Part shown: positions 57,001 to 57,490 of the stretch, one piece after another
How positions within the stretch are numbered: position 1 is the first letter of the stretch
Layout of the letters: the number at the start of each line of letters is the position of its first letter
Assembly: GCA_032622095.1 (NCBI GenBank)
Contig: CP136061.1
Location: 115,578,754-115,642,753, forward strand
From: Siphonodentalium dalli
Taxonomy: Eukaryota > Mollusca > Scaphopoda > Gadilida > Siphonodentaliidae
DNA length: 64,000 nucleotides
Reading direction: 5' to 3'
Translations under genes and position numbers: made by a program
Notes under the pieces: generated by a model
Database searches by the model: none
Told to the model about the DNA's origin: nothing
What the model saw: the letters and a program-made list of their open reading frames with translations, nothing else

Positions 57001-57454
57001 TTGATTACCAGAAATAACGAGGTCAAACGGATGGTCTTGCAGATAAAGATGGATAACTCTAAAATCAAGTGGTTATTATTACCACTTGATTTTAGAGTTA
57101 TCCATCTTTATCTGCAAGACCGTCCGTTTGTCCCTCGTGCTTCAATCCGTTTGTGGCCCACAAACAATAGAAACCGCAAAGTTCAAACATCGATATCTAA
57201 TCACTGAGCTTTGATGAGTGGGTTCCTCGACTCGAATCAAATATTTTTTACCACCGAAGCCAAAGAAATAGTAATTTAGGAGCGTCTGATCGGATTGAGT
57301 ACCTTTAACTTCTGATTTATTTCTGTAGGGTATGCAGCAACCACAGGGACAGATGCCGATGGGAATGGGAATGGCTCCGCCCAATGTTGGTGCCCCTCCT
57401 CCCTATGGCTCACATCAGACAGGACAGCAGCAGCCGCCAGGAGGACAGTATTAA
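5811..57454 (+). CDS. PICALM: AP180/PICALM-type clathrin assembly protein, C-terminal ten exons (partial gene)
   Basis: Exons 5811-6072, 9353-9445, 33439-33558, 40911-41669, 43559-43999, 46086-46139, 48277-48436, 49461-49569, 52084-52452 and 57329-57454 total 2493 bases and read as 830 codons plus TAA with all splice phases agreeing. Proteins of this family bind membrane phosphoinositides through an N-terminal ANTH domain and recruit clathrin and AP-2 at endocytic sites through a disordered tail; only the tail is in the window. Seen in the tail: two NPF motifs, several DLL/DLF-type motifs, Pro-rich, Met/Gly-rich and Gln-rich tracts, and near residues 607-620 the DLDSSLAQLAGNLG block, followed by a DVQW block, both matching my knowledge of PICALM/AP180 C-termini. 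The tail alone is longer than the whole vertebrate PICALM (about 650 residues). Invertebrates usually have one AP180/PICALM gene, so PICALM, SNAP91 or lap would all be acceptable names. Family call secure; exact orthology inferred. Confidence 0.9.
6223..6633. mobile_element. hAT-like MITE, long form
   Basis: Ends CAAGCCTGAGTTTAG and its complement; flanks agtatgaa (6215-6222) and agtaagaa (6634-6641) match at 7 of 8 bases. Two palindromic modules built on 'gcagaatgaggtccccagag' surround a unique centre. 6640-7100 holds nothing else recognisable. Confidence 0.7.
7107..7242. mobile_element. hAT-like MITE, partial (right half)
   Basis: One palindromic module plus the right end 'cagacacactatttccaggcttg'. 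The left end is missing. Confidence 0.55.
7306..7516. mobile_element. hAT-like MITE, short form, with 8-bp target duplication
   Basis: Starts CAAGCCTTGAAATAG and ends with its complement. Direct 8-bp duplication GGCGTCTC at 7298-7305 and 7517-7524. Two palindromic modules are inside. The duplication length and size fit non-autonomous hAT elements. Confidence 0.85.
7715..7975. mobile_element. MITE with two inverted 'tgcattctcttatatatgcgag' modules
   Basis: Each module is a hairpin of the type ccaatgcattctcttatat...atataagagaatgcattgg with a short loop. The ends resemble TTAACCCTTTCATGACAGGAG of the TTAA group, but here the right end is mutated ('atgtcatgaaagcc'). Confidence 0.6.
8119..8372. 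mobile_element. hAT-like MITE, short form, with 8-bp target duplication
   Basis: Complete copy with ends CAAGCCTTGAAATAGG/CCTATTTCAAGGCTTG and duplication AACCACCT at 8111-8118 and 8373-8380. Two palindromic modules. 8400-8820 holds nothing recognisable. Confidence 0.87.
8829..8991. mobile_element. TA-inserting palindromic MITE (CAGTAATGC ends)
   Basis: Ends CAGTAATGCCC and complement, flanked by TA on both sides. The arms contain 'ttttcaggattt.gtcgga' and its complement, making most of the element one hairpin. TA target and short TIR suggest mobilisation by a Tc1/mariner-type transposase. Confidence 0.75.
9353..9445 (+). CDS. PICALM: PICALM-like exon 2 (tail residues 88-118), 93-bp symmetric exon
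   Basis: Acceptor tttatttcag ends at 9352 and donor gtaaac starts at 9446. Phases are 1 and 1, so the exon can be skipped without a frameshift. It encodes AGPSDSPVPTGF followed by an acidic VDFDKAF segment. It is too short to stand out as an ORF; it was found by splice sites and frame continuity with the flanking exons. The symmetric phase makes it a candidate cassette exon. Confidence 0.75.
9798..9868 (-). repeat. Inverted fragment of the 122-bp minisatellite unit
   Basis: The reverse complement of this stretch matches 4922-4985, the left edge of the minisatellite array, including the flanking 'ccgggctattcaaaaacc'. So the array is part of a dispersed element, since its left edge is found elsewhere in the other orientation. 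9446-9797 holds nothing recognisable. Confidence 0.65.
9925..10150. mobile_element. TTAA MITE, CCCTTTCATGACAGGAG ends
   Basis: TTAA at 9921-9924 and 10151-10154. Ends CCCTTTCATGACAGGAGC and GCTCCTGTCATCAAAGGG. Two inverted 'tgcattctcttatat' modules. The TTAA duplication and CCC...GGG ends fit piggyBac-like or Kolobok-like non-autonomous elements. Confidence 0.8.
10155..10440. repeat. Dispersed repeat segment, related to 62440-62770
   Basis: Contains 'gttgaacttattatc.gaacatt' and 'acccattctttactaaat'-type words that recur near 52900, 53360, 53755 and 62570. No clear ends, no coding signal. Confidence 0.4.
10483..10904. mobile_element. hAT-like MITE, long form, left end truncated
   Basis: The right end 'cactaaactcaggcttg' and both palindromic modules are present. 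The left CAAGCC end is missing. Confidence 0.6.
10917..11063. repeat. Palindromic repeat
   Basis: Arms 'acaacgagtccccagttta' and its near complement 'agctggggacaagttgt', with inner arms 'taggtctggacc' / 'ggtccagaccta'. A single-hairpin MITE-like sequence with no clear target duplication. 11064-11390 is unremarkable. Confidence 0.55.
11391..12250. repeat. Diverged dispersed repeat, also at 18790-19190, 22240-22650 and 49140-49430
   Basis: Shared words: 'aataaagttttatat', 'tccggaaa.gcttctat', 'aattaatattgatttta', 'cctattttgatag.ggga'. The ORFs across it are open by chance and lack protein-like composition. Confidence 0.45.
12292..12733. mobile_element. hAT-like MITE, diverged long form
   Basis: Both palindromic modules and diverged ends (caaacctggatattgtgtg / cacactatatccaggttcg). 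No intact duplication seen. Confidence 0.6.
12799..12850. mobile_element. 52-bp minimal TA-MITE
   Basis: Only the ends of the CAGTAATGC family, joined end to end, with a TA-containing flank (TAA before, TA after). The smallest copy in the window. 12853-14937 is AT-rich intron in which I see nothing beyond weak repeats (a 'tggctactaaa' word near 14330 and 14480). Confidence 0.65.
14940..15310. repeat. Dispersed repeat with 'gtcaagttcgaatttgggt' module
   Basis: Two internal direct modules (about 15000-15120 and 15140-15290), each with 'tttactagcacaaa' then 'ggtcaagttc'. A related copy lies at 59270-59425, ending in the same 'ccacaccctagtgatg' word; 49715-50090 is a more distant relative. Confidence 0.55.
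15403..15797. mobile_element. hAT-like MITE cluster, one copy inside another
   Basis: An inner short copy (about 15464-15714) has its own aagccttg/caaggcttg ends and interrupts an outer copy, which resumes at 'cgggctagcgtaac' and ends at 'tttcaaggcttg' (about 15791). Confidence 0.65.
15873..18749. mobile_element. 2.88-kb DNA transposon with ~560-bp terminal inverted repeats, no transposase seen
   Basis: The left TIR (about 15873-16432) and right TIR (about 18168-18749) are near-exact complements and start CACTGTCGGATACCCG. A 5-bp direct duplication ATTTC flanks the element (15868-15872 and 18750-18754). Each TIR carries one 'taggttcgga' word near its outer end and a cluster of 'gttcaggttcgga' words near its inner end. 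The 1.7-kb middle has only short ORFs (for example complement of 16538-16777 and 17070-17258) with no transposase motif I can see. CACTG ends with a 5-bp duplication recall Transib or Chapaev/CMC-type elements; superfamily unresolved. Confidence 0.82.
19285..19733. mobile_element. hAT-like MITE, long form
   Basis: Two palindromic modules (19325-19420 and 19620-19705) around the long-form centre; the ends are diverged. Confidence 0.6.
19795..19987. mobile_element. TA-MITE, near-complete palindrome
   Basis: CAGTAATGCCC...GGGCATTACTG, right flank TA, left flank CA. The full hairpin is present with a small deletion near the centre. Confidence 0.7.
20106..20255. mobile_element. hAT-like MITE, single-module short form
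   Basis: CAAGCCTTGAAATAG...CTATTTCAAGGCTTG with only one palindromic module, so the whole copy is one hairpin. The flanks do not show a clear 8-bp duplication. Confidence 0.7.
20314..21208. repeat. Tandem-module element, family of 50428-52069
   Basis: Starts agctcaacttgacaaag and ends with ccaagttgagctacagtg. About four degenerate modules each carry 'catggc..ccagcagccatc'. A run of about 22 C residues lies at 21157-21172. 21209-21640 holds nothing recognisable. Confidence 0.65.
21651..21753. mobile_element. 103-bp internally deleted hAT-like MITE with 8-bp duplication
   Basis: Both ends and half a module remain. Perfect duplication ATGACATA at 21643-21650 and 21754-21761, so the deletion came with or after insertion. 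Confidence 0.85.
21783..22222. mobile_element. 'tgcattctcttatat' MITE interrupted by a TA-MITE
   Basis: Left part about 21783-21946, right part 22162-22222 ending 'catcatgaaagggttaa'. The second inverted module is split by the TA-MITE at 21949-22161. Confidence 0.7.
21949..22161. mobile_element. TA-MITE, full-length near-perfect palindrome (213 bp)
   Basis: TA at 21947-21948 and 22162-22163. The two ~105-bp arms are almost exact complements meeting at 'gctctcaccgagagc'. The least decayed copy of this family. Confidence 0.85.
22240..22650. mobile_element. Inverted-repeat element with 'ggaaatgcttctatcaatta' arms
   Basis: Left arm about 22245-22345, right arm about 22545-22645, reverse complements. 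The centre is unique (22380-22520). Related single arms occur at 11400-11520 and 18790-18880. Confidence 0.6.
22712..23335. mobile_element. Foldback element enclosing a 21-bp minisatellite
   Basis: The outer arms 'gggaggtcaaattcacatct' and its near complement end the element. Between 22770 and 23030 lies a 21-bp tandem repeat of the type gattaagcgtaataccatta, with further degenerate units at 23180-23270. Because 21 is a multiple of three and the unit lacks stops, long ORFs appear on both strands; these are artefacts. Confidence 0.7.
23336..23817. other. Intron sequence, nothing recognised
   Basis: AT-rich intron between the foldback element and the Ngaro insertion. No repeat family member, splice-supported exon or RNA gene seen. 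Confidence 0.5.
23818..24222 (-). repeat. Ngaro split direct repeat B2 (3' end)
   Basis: 405 bp matching 24645-25049 at a constant offset of 827, identical by eye. The outer edge is CATTAT/gtgatcactc. Confidence 0.93.
24223..24450 (-). other. Unique spacer between Ngaro A2 and B2
   Basis: 228 bp present once in the element, ending in a G-rich stretch. No convincing ORF; short ORFs on both strands lack protein-like features. Confidence 0.7.
24451..24650 (-). repeat. Ngaro split direct repeat A2
   Basis: 200 bp matching 29832-30031 at a constant offset of 5381. It overlaps B1 by the CATTAT core (24645-24650). Confidence 0.93.
24645..25049 (-). repeat. Ngaro split direct repeat B1
   Basis: Internal copy of the 405-bp 3' repeat. 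It lies directly against A2, as in the A1..B1A2B2 layout known for PAT/Ngaro elements. Confidence 0.93.
25283..25966 (-). CDS. Ngaro SGNH/GDSL-type hydrolase ORF
   Basis: 227 residues from the Met at 25966. The frame is open to 26407, but the upstream part is a shadow of the recombinase. A short hydrophobic stretch (LLSLVSVAIIWVL) leads into GSSHVYW at residues 35-41, the block I position usually G-D-S. Block III is QLGSND (residues 100-105) and block V is SDGIHLSPVGN with Asp193 and His196. SGNH hydrolases hydrolyse esters; hydrolase ORFs of this kind are known in Ngaro elements but their role in the cycle is not. The unusual point is Ser in place of the block I Asp; the nucleophile Ser37 is kept. 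Confidence 0.88.
   Translation of the reverse strand: MPSNTGVVGGLMFVVDTSTQHLLSLVSVAIIWVLGSSHVYWAHQRAVRRPVGQHLQLSSRGASVRWIGTRGMLWSDFHATFDRELAACPQSRHPTHIIIQLGSNDITAGGYRDLRASVKRDLSYVQETLPDCTLIWSHVFPRRYWHNAHRPSIGARQRRDFNQRMLGFVLHHGGRGIKHPDICASDKGMYRSDGIHLSPVGNDIYLNSLQGALETFLASDTMVFPVV
25896..26807 (-). CDS. Ngaro tyrosine recombinase (integrase)
   Basis: 303 residues. An N-terminal SAM-like/core-binding part (about 1-105) has 'THRTYRTAIRAYLGFA' and 'SASTISTYLAAI'. The catalytic domain has FRVGEL (Arg152), a beta-hairpin lysine in HSKTNQ (Lys188), HSFRSGGATYLADLG (His263, Arg266), GRWRSD with Trp289 at the second His/Trp position, and Tyr297 in RRYI. This is a complete R-K-H-R-W-Y set. It would insert a circular DNA copy by strand exchange without making a target duplication, consistent with the element's borders. 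The 3' end overlaps the hydrolase ORF by 71 bp. Confidence 0.92.
   Translation of the reverse strand: MPVDLRRHVTLLLTSSRAPKTHRTYRTAIRAYLGFAHQHHLAVSWPLPEHAIVGFIAGLHRSQHSASTISTYLAAIGRQHRLRGMRDPTSTYLIRQLLTGVRRLTPSSSRPAPVTIPLLRTLLRVLPRICSSPHEVALFTSAFTMAFFGLFRVGELAAVSKADFGHAIFLRDVSLCGSAIDVWLRHSKTNQCGPPAHIRIPCLPTDPHICPLRAATTFLAIRGSRSGLFLSHQAQTPLTVAQFRAVLHQALRTSGSRQYITPHSFRSGGATYLADLGTPYHAIQHRGRWRSDVCRRYIHSTSA
26780..28588 (-). CDS. Ngaro reverse transcriptase-RNase H
   Basis: 602 residues from the first Met in frame; the true N-terminus may differ because of the overlap with gag. RT landmarks: SPLGLVPK (158-165), RGDLEAAY with catalytic Asp (219-226), LPFGCSVS (253-260) and YCDD (287-290), the Y-x-D-D active site. 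RNase H follows: HTDACGG (Asp454), LEMFPV (Glu493), HCDN (Asp518) and RDNALAD (Asp563). The set of acidic residues appears complete. It copies the element RNA into DNA and removes the RNA strand. The RT stop overlaps the recombinase start by 28 bp in the -1 frame. Confidence 0.93.
   Translation of the reverse strand: MPPGVRTIFPRVRAVPVPSVLNSTPAAAPGQPVVFDTSATSAQSLMPQPLPMDKTFAAQPAAVASSVYQLAPSAVNLDYLCWWLGRYPRHQVARELRFGFTHGFPLHYTGPRLPTDAPNLKSARDRPEVVREKILKEVRLGRIAGPFCARPIPTLRVSPLGLVPKHEPDSFRLIHHLSYPAGQSLNDHIPREFTTVTYTSFDAAVATIQSLGAGTLLARGDLEAAYRNLRIYPGDFDQLGFKLDDMYYFDKCLPFGCSVSCATFEKFSTFLEWVVKQRSGNPHILHYCDDFLFCGPPATSQASDSLDMFHRVCSDLGVPIAHEKTVSPTSKLCYLGLELDTLANAVRLPAEKLTAIQSKIAMALRCRKISVRELQSLIGSLQFACKAIRPGRPFCRRLIDALQGFSKPHHKIRINSGMRADLATWLQFFTSFNGIYLFPSATWLHDTDINFHTDACGGQSGGFGAYFNGLWAFGKWPLPWHALGLTRNMGVLEMFPVLVAISVWGRRLRNHRLHLHCDNITVVRAINDQTSKCKPLMALLRQLVLLLLSHNISLRASWIASRDNALADSLSRFQMKRFRRLAPSAARTPTPFPRCLWTCVDM
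28362..29636 (-). CDS. Ngaro Gag-like protein with CCCH-type finger
   Basis: I chose the start at 29636 (MVRTGSRGR); the frame is open to 29825, but that extension is hydrophobic and unlike a Gag. The product is about 424 residues. The N-terminal third is extremely rich in Arg and Ser (RS/RG repeats), suggesting RNA binding. The middle is unstructured Pro/Ser-rich and then more globular (tryptophans in WTDAF, SAWQVYD). Near residue 369 is a C-x7-C-x4-C-x3-H finger followed by C-x2-C and H, and a basic tail. It overlaps the RT ORF by 227 bp in another frame, so RT is probably made by frameshifting or re-initiation. Acts in RNA packaging by analogy with other Gags; this is inferred. Confidence 0.8.
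   Translation of the reverse strand: MVRTGSRGRARDRSSRSSRQDASASSSRAGPASSDRVGPSSRGSASVSSVADSRVRGRGQHSRGRPARGSGRGRRASRGRVSHSRGRDPVRQPRRQPSRQSRRQASRRQDGSPRPKFPRYGSRSPSASPLSTRRRSSSDDSSTSLRRREDSRVASVIHRPNAPARDGTDPGNALFSFPSSLVSPWDAPLPIPTAADGYGSHVSRSIRDKIFRGDFINLDQLQEPAASIHTVDPHQLVVSASGRIRVAPSGHAAPITSVDSWTDAFLTFISVYLDVHPESSAQPLLRYLRTIRWAAAKCGGSAWQVYDTQFRLKWDGNTATPWETIDPNIWLLVMTPQVRQPPQPTPPPVRASGRADNFPTRPGRPSPVCFEFNAGRCSWPTCRFRHICNICSEPHAATAAHGQDFRRSARGGRQQRLPARPFRR
29832..30031 (-). repeat. Ngaro split direct repeat A1 (5' end)
   Basis: 200 bp at the 5' end of the element, ending in the CATTAT core at 30026-30031. The gag reading frame begins just inside it. Confidence 0.93.
30032..31585. other. Intron sequence, nothing recognised
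   Basis: AT-rich sequence with short random ORFs. No member of the repeat families described here, and no exon fitting the host reading frame. Confidence 0.45.
31586..31713 (-). other. Possible minus-strand exon with a Lys-rich micro-ORF
   Basis: On the minus strand an acceptor (tatcttcag, ending 31714) is followed by 128 bp and a canonical donor GTAAGT starting at 31585. Inside is a 17-codon ORF, MASDEKKKKEDKKKKKN plus TAG (31706-31653). It could be the end or start of a nested gene, or chance. I do not recognise the peptide. Confidence 0.25.
31965..32201. mobile_element. hAT-like MITE, short form, with 8-bp target duplication
   Basis: Ends CAAGGCTTGAAATAG / CTATTTCAAGGCTTG. Duplication GCTATATT at 31957-31964 and 32202-32209. 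The second module has lost its central part. 32210-32806 holds nothing recognisable. Confidence 0.85.
32807..33000. mobile_element. TA-MITE, near-complete palindrome
   Basis: The left end has decayed (aaagtaatgcc); the right end ggcattactg is followed by TA. The arms contain the standard 'ttttcaggatttagtcggaa' and complement. Confidence 0.7.
33088..33370. mobile_element. hAT-like MITE, diverged long form
   Basis: caagccttgaaat at left and 'cactatatccaggcttg' at right, with shortened modules. It ends only about 70 bp before the acceptor of exon 3. Confidence 0.6.
33439..33558 (+). CDS. PICALM: PICALM-like exon 3 (tail residues 119-158), 120-bp symmetric exon
   Basis: Acceptor tactttctgtag ends at 33438 and donor gtgagt starts at 33559; phases 1 and 1. 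It encodes EAVTDDNAFAAAFAP followed by a Thr/Pro-rich segment, the low-complexity composition expected of the AP180 tail. It lies after a 24-kb intron that holds the Ngaro element and before a 7.35-kb intron that is almost wholly one TTAA element. Confidence 0.8.
34742..37460. mobile_element. Possible nested TTAA segment inside the 6.4-kb element
   Basis: TTAA plus CCCTTTAGCGTTCAG at 34738-34756, and TGTTGGGTAAAGGG plus TTAA at 37447-37464. Only the outer seven bases of the ends match, so this may be two different broken elements. The left edge has 2.5 tandem units of about 34 bp (agcgcc.tgccg.gtagcgtc). Diverged direct repeats flank the segment (about 34385-34700 and 37470-37780, sharing ccaagatggctgccaata). 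Confidence 0.4.
36466..36882. repeat. Direct repeat pair of ~170 bp
   Basis: About 36466-36635 and 36711-36882 match closely, including 'tggacatgaactagagtgat' and 'ggtgcacatgtagatgtgaa'. They lie inside the 6.4-kb element. A poly-G run is at 37227-37240. The rest of the interior is AT-rich without recognisable features. Confidence 0.75.
40100..40910. repeat. End of intron 3, with a fragment of the 56855-57306 repeat
   Basis: 40100-40660 shows nothing recognisable. 40665-40845 resembles one arm of the inverted-repeat element before exon 10 (tagagttatccatctt; ctttgatgggtggg; ctcgactcgaatcaaa; acgaagccaag). It ends about 60 bp before the exon 4 acceptor. Confidence 0.5.
40911..41669 (+). CDS. 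PICALM: PICALM-like exon 4 (tail residues 159-411), main clathrin/adaptor-motif exon
   Basis: Acceptor cttgtatttcag ends at 40910; donor gtaagt starts at 41670; phases 1 and 1. This is the largest exon (759 bp). It encodes a DLLNPS motif, a Pro-rich block, VDLLDMP, then ADLFGG, VDLFGADLG, DNLFG and AELFG motifs, ending in a Met/Gly/Ser-rich stretch. DLL/DLF-type motifs are the clathrin- and AP-2-binding units of AP180-family tails. Its own GTAAGT donor is followed within 20 bp by a TTAA-flanked MITE. Confidence 0.9.
41689..42143. mobile_element. TTAA MITE, CCCTTTACCCAACAG ends
   Basis: TTAA at 41685-41688 and 42144-42147. Ends CCCTTTACCCAACAGAAGG and complement-like TTGTTGGGTAAAGGG. Two perfect inverted modules (ccaatgcattctcttatat...) enclose an A-rich centre with several 'ttgttaaa.aatgtaaga' units. 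It starts 19 bp after the exon 4 donor. Confidence 0.85.
42411..42707. mobile_element. hAT-like MITE, long form, right part missing
   Basis: Left end caagccttgaaatagtgtg and one module, then the long-form centre in inverted order up to 'gatcctaggtct'. The second module and right end are absent. Confidence 0.55.
42797..43141. mobile_element. Inverted-repeat MITE, GGTACTGTACACTAAATCC arms
   Basis: TTAA at 42793-42796 and 43142-43145. Arms of about 120 bp are near complements (gtactgtacactaaatcc / ggatttagtgtacagtac). A shorter, diverged copy is at 48484-48663. 43146-43558 otherwise holds nothing recognisable. Confidence 0.7.
43559..43999 (+). CDS. PICALM: PICALM-like exon 5 (tail residues 412-558), Met/Gly/Ser-rich
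   Basis: Acceptor ctatattttag ends at 43558; donor gtaaga starts at 44000; phases 1 and 1 (441 bp). The product is dominated by repeats of the type MGMSS and later SMGN / GAMGM. It has no folded-domain signature. The frame is open upstream to 43432, but the segment before 43559 is AT-rich and hydrophobic and sits on the intronic side of a good acceptor. A hAT-like MITE begins only 20 bp after the donor. Confidence 0.85.
44020..44232. mobile_element. hAT-like MITE, short form, with 8-bp target duplication
   Basis: Duplication ATTAGGCC at 44012-44019 and 44233-44240. The second module has lost its loop and is a bare palindrome. It starts 20 bp after the exon 5 donor. Confidence 0.87.
44280..44609. 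mobile_element. hAT-like MITE, diverged long form
   Basis: The left module, the long-form centre (gagaaactaaacagaaaa) and a decayed right module ending 'ctcaggcttgat'. The left end is not recognisable. Confidence 0.55.
44612..44967. mobile_element. hAT-like MITE, three-module form, with 8-bp target duplication
   Basis: Duplication GCTTGATC at 44604-44611 and 44968-44975. It contains three palindromic modules in place of two, so modules can be gained as well as lost. It inserted into the right end of the preceding diverged MITE. Confidence 0.85.
45065..46050. mobile_element. MITE cluster: hAT-like copies and a TTAA-group remnant
   Basis: A long-form hAT-like copy at about 45070-45515, a partial copy at about 45690-45955, and a right-end remnant of the 'gagaatgc.ctggcac' MITE at 45960-46050 ending 'cctgtcatgaaagggttaa'. 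The last ends about 35 bp before the exon 6 acceptor. Confidence 0.6.
46086..46139 (+). CDS. PICALM: PICALM-like exon 6 (tail residues 559-576), 54-bp microexon
   Basis: Acceptor atttctttcag ends at 46085; donor gtaaat starts at 46140; phases 1 and 1. It encodes GPAMSRSSPIPPSVDNIM. The evidence is good splice sites and a frame that joins exons 5 and 7 exactly. Being 54 bp and symmetric, it is a candidate alternatively spliced microexon. Confidence 0.7.
46345..46740. mobile_element. hAT-like MITE, diverged long form
   Basis: caagcctgaatttagt left end, damaged left module, long-form centre and right module; the right end is lost after 'attctgcaaa'. A 26-bp direct repeat, 'ctgttggttttcttacattc', follows at 46757-46808. 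Confidence 0.55.
46920..47640. repeat. Possible SINE/LINE-tail region with microsatellites
   Basis: 46940-46985 has a weak tRNA-like A-box (ggagctcagtggtcc) without a B-box. Then come (ggata)n at 46981-47010, 'atttatttacaatatacatg', and at the end 'cgctatataaaa...(att)n' (47580-47625), which is common at 3' ends of some LINE/SINE families. The intervening ORFs look random. Confidence 0.35.
47990..48240. mobile_element. 'tgcattctcttatat' MITE, diverged
   Basis: Two inverted modules, left edge 'ttccatgactggagcttcctg', right edge 'gggtcatggaagtgttaa'. It ends about 37 bp before the exon 7 acceptor. Confidence 0.6.
48277..48436 (+). CDS. PICALM: PICALM-like exon 7 (tail residues 577-630), DLDSSLAQLAGNLG signature
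   Basis: Acceptor cttatttcag ends at 48276; donor gtaagt starts at 48437; phases 1 and 2. It encodes GKDTPKIEPSKP, a basic linker, then FVAGDLDSSLAQLAGNLG. The last block is the best family marker in the window: vertebrate PICALM and AP180 carry a near-identical DLDSSLANLVGNLGI-type block at the same place, near the C-terminus and followed by a D-V-x-W segment. Confidence 0.93.
48484..48663. mobile_element. Short copy of the 42797-43141 MITE
   Basis: Left 'ggggtactgtaaccaaatat', right 'gatttagtgtacagttcccc', with the inner part shortened. Simple repeats follow at 48763-48835 (agcaggatcaccagcat units). Confidence 0.6.
48942..49075. mobile_element. TA-MITE, centre deleted
   Basis: TA precedes CAGTAATGCCC at 48942. 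The hairpin tips are missing so the two 'ttttcaggattt' arms almost touch. 49076-49140 is unremarkable; 49140-49430 is a diverged member of the 11391-12250 repeat. Confidence 0.7.
49461..49569 (+). CDS. PICALM: PICALM-like exon 8 (residues to 666), D-V-Q-W block
   Basis: Acceptor tcttttcacag ends at 49460; donor gtaagt starts at 49570; phases 2 and 0. It encodes KTDVQWTSYDKIGGGVIS then a Gln/Ala-rich stretch ending YQQQ. The DVQW...GGG segment aligns with the D-V-N-W...K-L-T-G-G segment that follows the DLDSSL block in vertebrate PICALM. The open frame continues to 49635, past a canonical donor, and that part is intronic. Confidence 0.88.
49715..50090. repeat. Dispersed repeat with ACGCCCGTTT / AAACGGGCGT ends
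   Basis: Starts 'tttttatacgcccgttt' and ends 'gaaacgggcgtattatg'. Two internal direct modules contain 'gaaccaaatttggtat'. Non-coding; related in style to the 14940-15310 repeat. 50091-50427 has a further degenerate module only. Confidence 0.55.
50428..52069. repeat. Large tandem-module element, ~160-bp units x about 9
   Basis: Starts agctcaacttcac and ends ccaagttgagctacagtg. Units alternate two variants and carry 'agcacgggctacaggtcgta', 'gacatgtagatgggaacgag', 'ggggtcattcggccaaaaaa' and 'atggccgccagcagccatct'. The short inverted ends and shared right flank with 20314-21208 show it is one dispersed element, not a local array. It ends 15 bp before exon 9. Confidence 0.8.
52084..52452 (+). CDS. 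PICALM: PICALM-like exon 9 (residues 667-789), Gln/Met/Gly-rich with coding minisatellite
   Basis: Acceptor gtttactttcag ends at 52083; donor gtaagt starts at 52453; phases 0 and 0 (369 bp). The product is almost entirely Q, M and G, with a perfect run of four MGQQSGT heptapeptides (52330-52413). Such a Q/M/G-rich region is likely disordered. The exon start lies about 15 bp after the end of a large tandem-repeat element. Both phases are 0, so skipping would keep the frame. Confidence 0.87.
52330..52413 (+). repeat. 21-bp coding minisatellite, four units (MGQQSGT)x4
   Basis: Four consecutive 21-bp units beginning ATGGGTCAGCAGTCYGGTAC inside exon 9. Units 1-3 appear identical and unit 4 differs by one silent C>T. 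The near-identity indicates recent expansion, so copy number is likely to vary between individuals. Confidence 0.92.
52525..52850. repeat. Dispersed repeat, copy 1 (see 56520-56850)
   Basis: Both copies share 'ctatgccaact.g.ggaat', 'ctcgattcgggac' and 'atataagaatga'. No terminal structure or coding signal seen. Confidence 0.6.
52834..53756. repeat. Recent 461-bp tandem duplication containing a TA-MITE
   Basis: 52834-53294 and 53295-53755 match with a constant 461-bp offset (one extra G near 53556). Each copy includes the same truncated TA-MITE (53140-53280 and 53601-53741, both ending cattagtg). A third, partial and more diverged unit follows to about 53890. Confidence 0.9.
53930..54265. mobile_element. 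hAT-like MITE, broken long form
   Basis: One module at 53930-54023 and another at 54152-54232, followed by 'gacaggcacactatttgcaggcttg'. The centre is largely replaced. 54266-54920 holds nothing recognisable except a GC-rich 'ccgccgccagccata' stretch. Confidence 0.55.
54921..56231 (-). mobile_element. 1.3-kb hAT element relic with 8-bp target duplication
   Basis: Ends CAGTGTTCACGCTG and CAGCGTGAACACTG. Perfect 8-bp duplication CATGCATG at 54913-54920 and 56232-56239. CAGTG-type ends with 8-bp duplications are typical of hAT. Subterminal 'tagccaaa' words are repeated near both ends in the same orientation (for example ttagccaaaagtttagccaa). The interior holds only an N-terminal transposase fragment. 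Confidence 0.85.
55660..55878 (-). pseudogene. hAT transposase N-terminal fragment (TTF/BED-like finger start)
   Basis: 72-residue ORF. Residues 42-72 read FKDAWTLNRPWL, then HDNVKKAIFCKVC: an aromatic-Trp-Leu motif followed by C-x2-C, as at the start of zinc fingers in ZNF862/KIAA1586-like hAT transposases. The frame stops shortly after the finger, with no RNase H-like domain, so it is a remnant. It lies within a hAT-bordered element, which supports the call. Confidence 0.55.
56520..56850. repeat. Dispersed repeat, copy 2 (see 52525-52850)
   Basis: About 320 bp aligns collinearly with 52525-52850 with moderate divergence. 56240-56519 is unremarkable. Confidence 0.6.
56855..57306. mobile_element. 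450-bp palindromic MITE next to exon 10
   Basis: Arms of about 200 bp are near complements: 'actcaatccgatcagacgct' at left and 'agcgtctgatcggattgagt' at right. The centre is a perfect hairpin (tggataactctaaaatcaag and complement, 57047-57107). It ends 22 bp before the exon 10 acceptor. Confidence 0.8.
57329..57454 (+). CDS. PICALM: PICALM-like exon 10, C-terminus and stop (residues 790-830)
   Basis: Acceptor atttctgtag ends at 57328; phase 0. It encodes GMQQPQGQMPMGMGMAPP through QQQPPGGQY and stops at TAA (57452-57454). A candidate donor AAG/GTGTGT lies 28 nt after the stop (57483), so the 3' UTR may be spliced. The C-terminus has a Gln/Pro/Gly-rich end instead of the vertebrate NPFG end. 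Confidence 0.85.
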   Translation, partial: GMQQPQGQMPMGMGMAPPNVGAPPPYGSHQTGQQQPPGGQY

Positions 57455-57490
57455 TGCGGGAGAACTTCCTGTTGATTAACAAGGTGTGTA

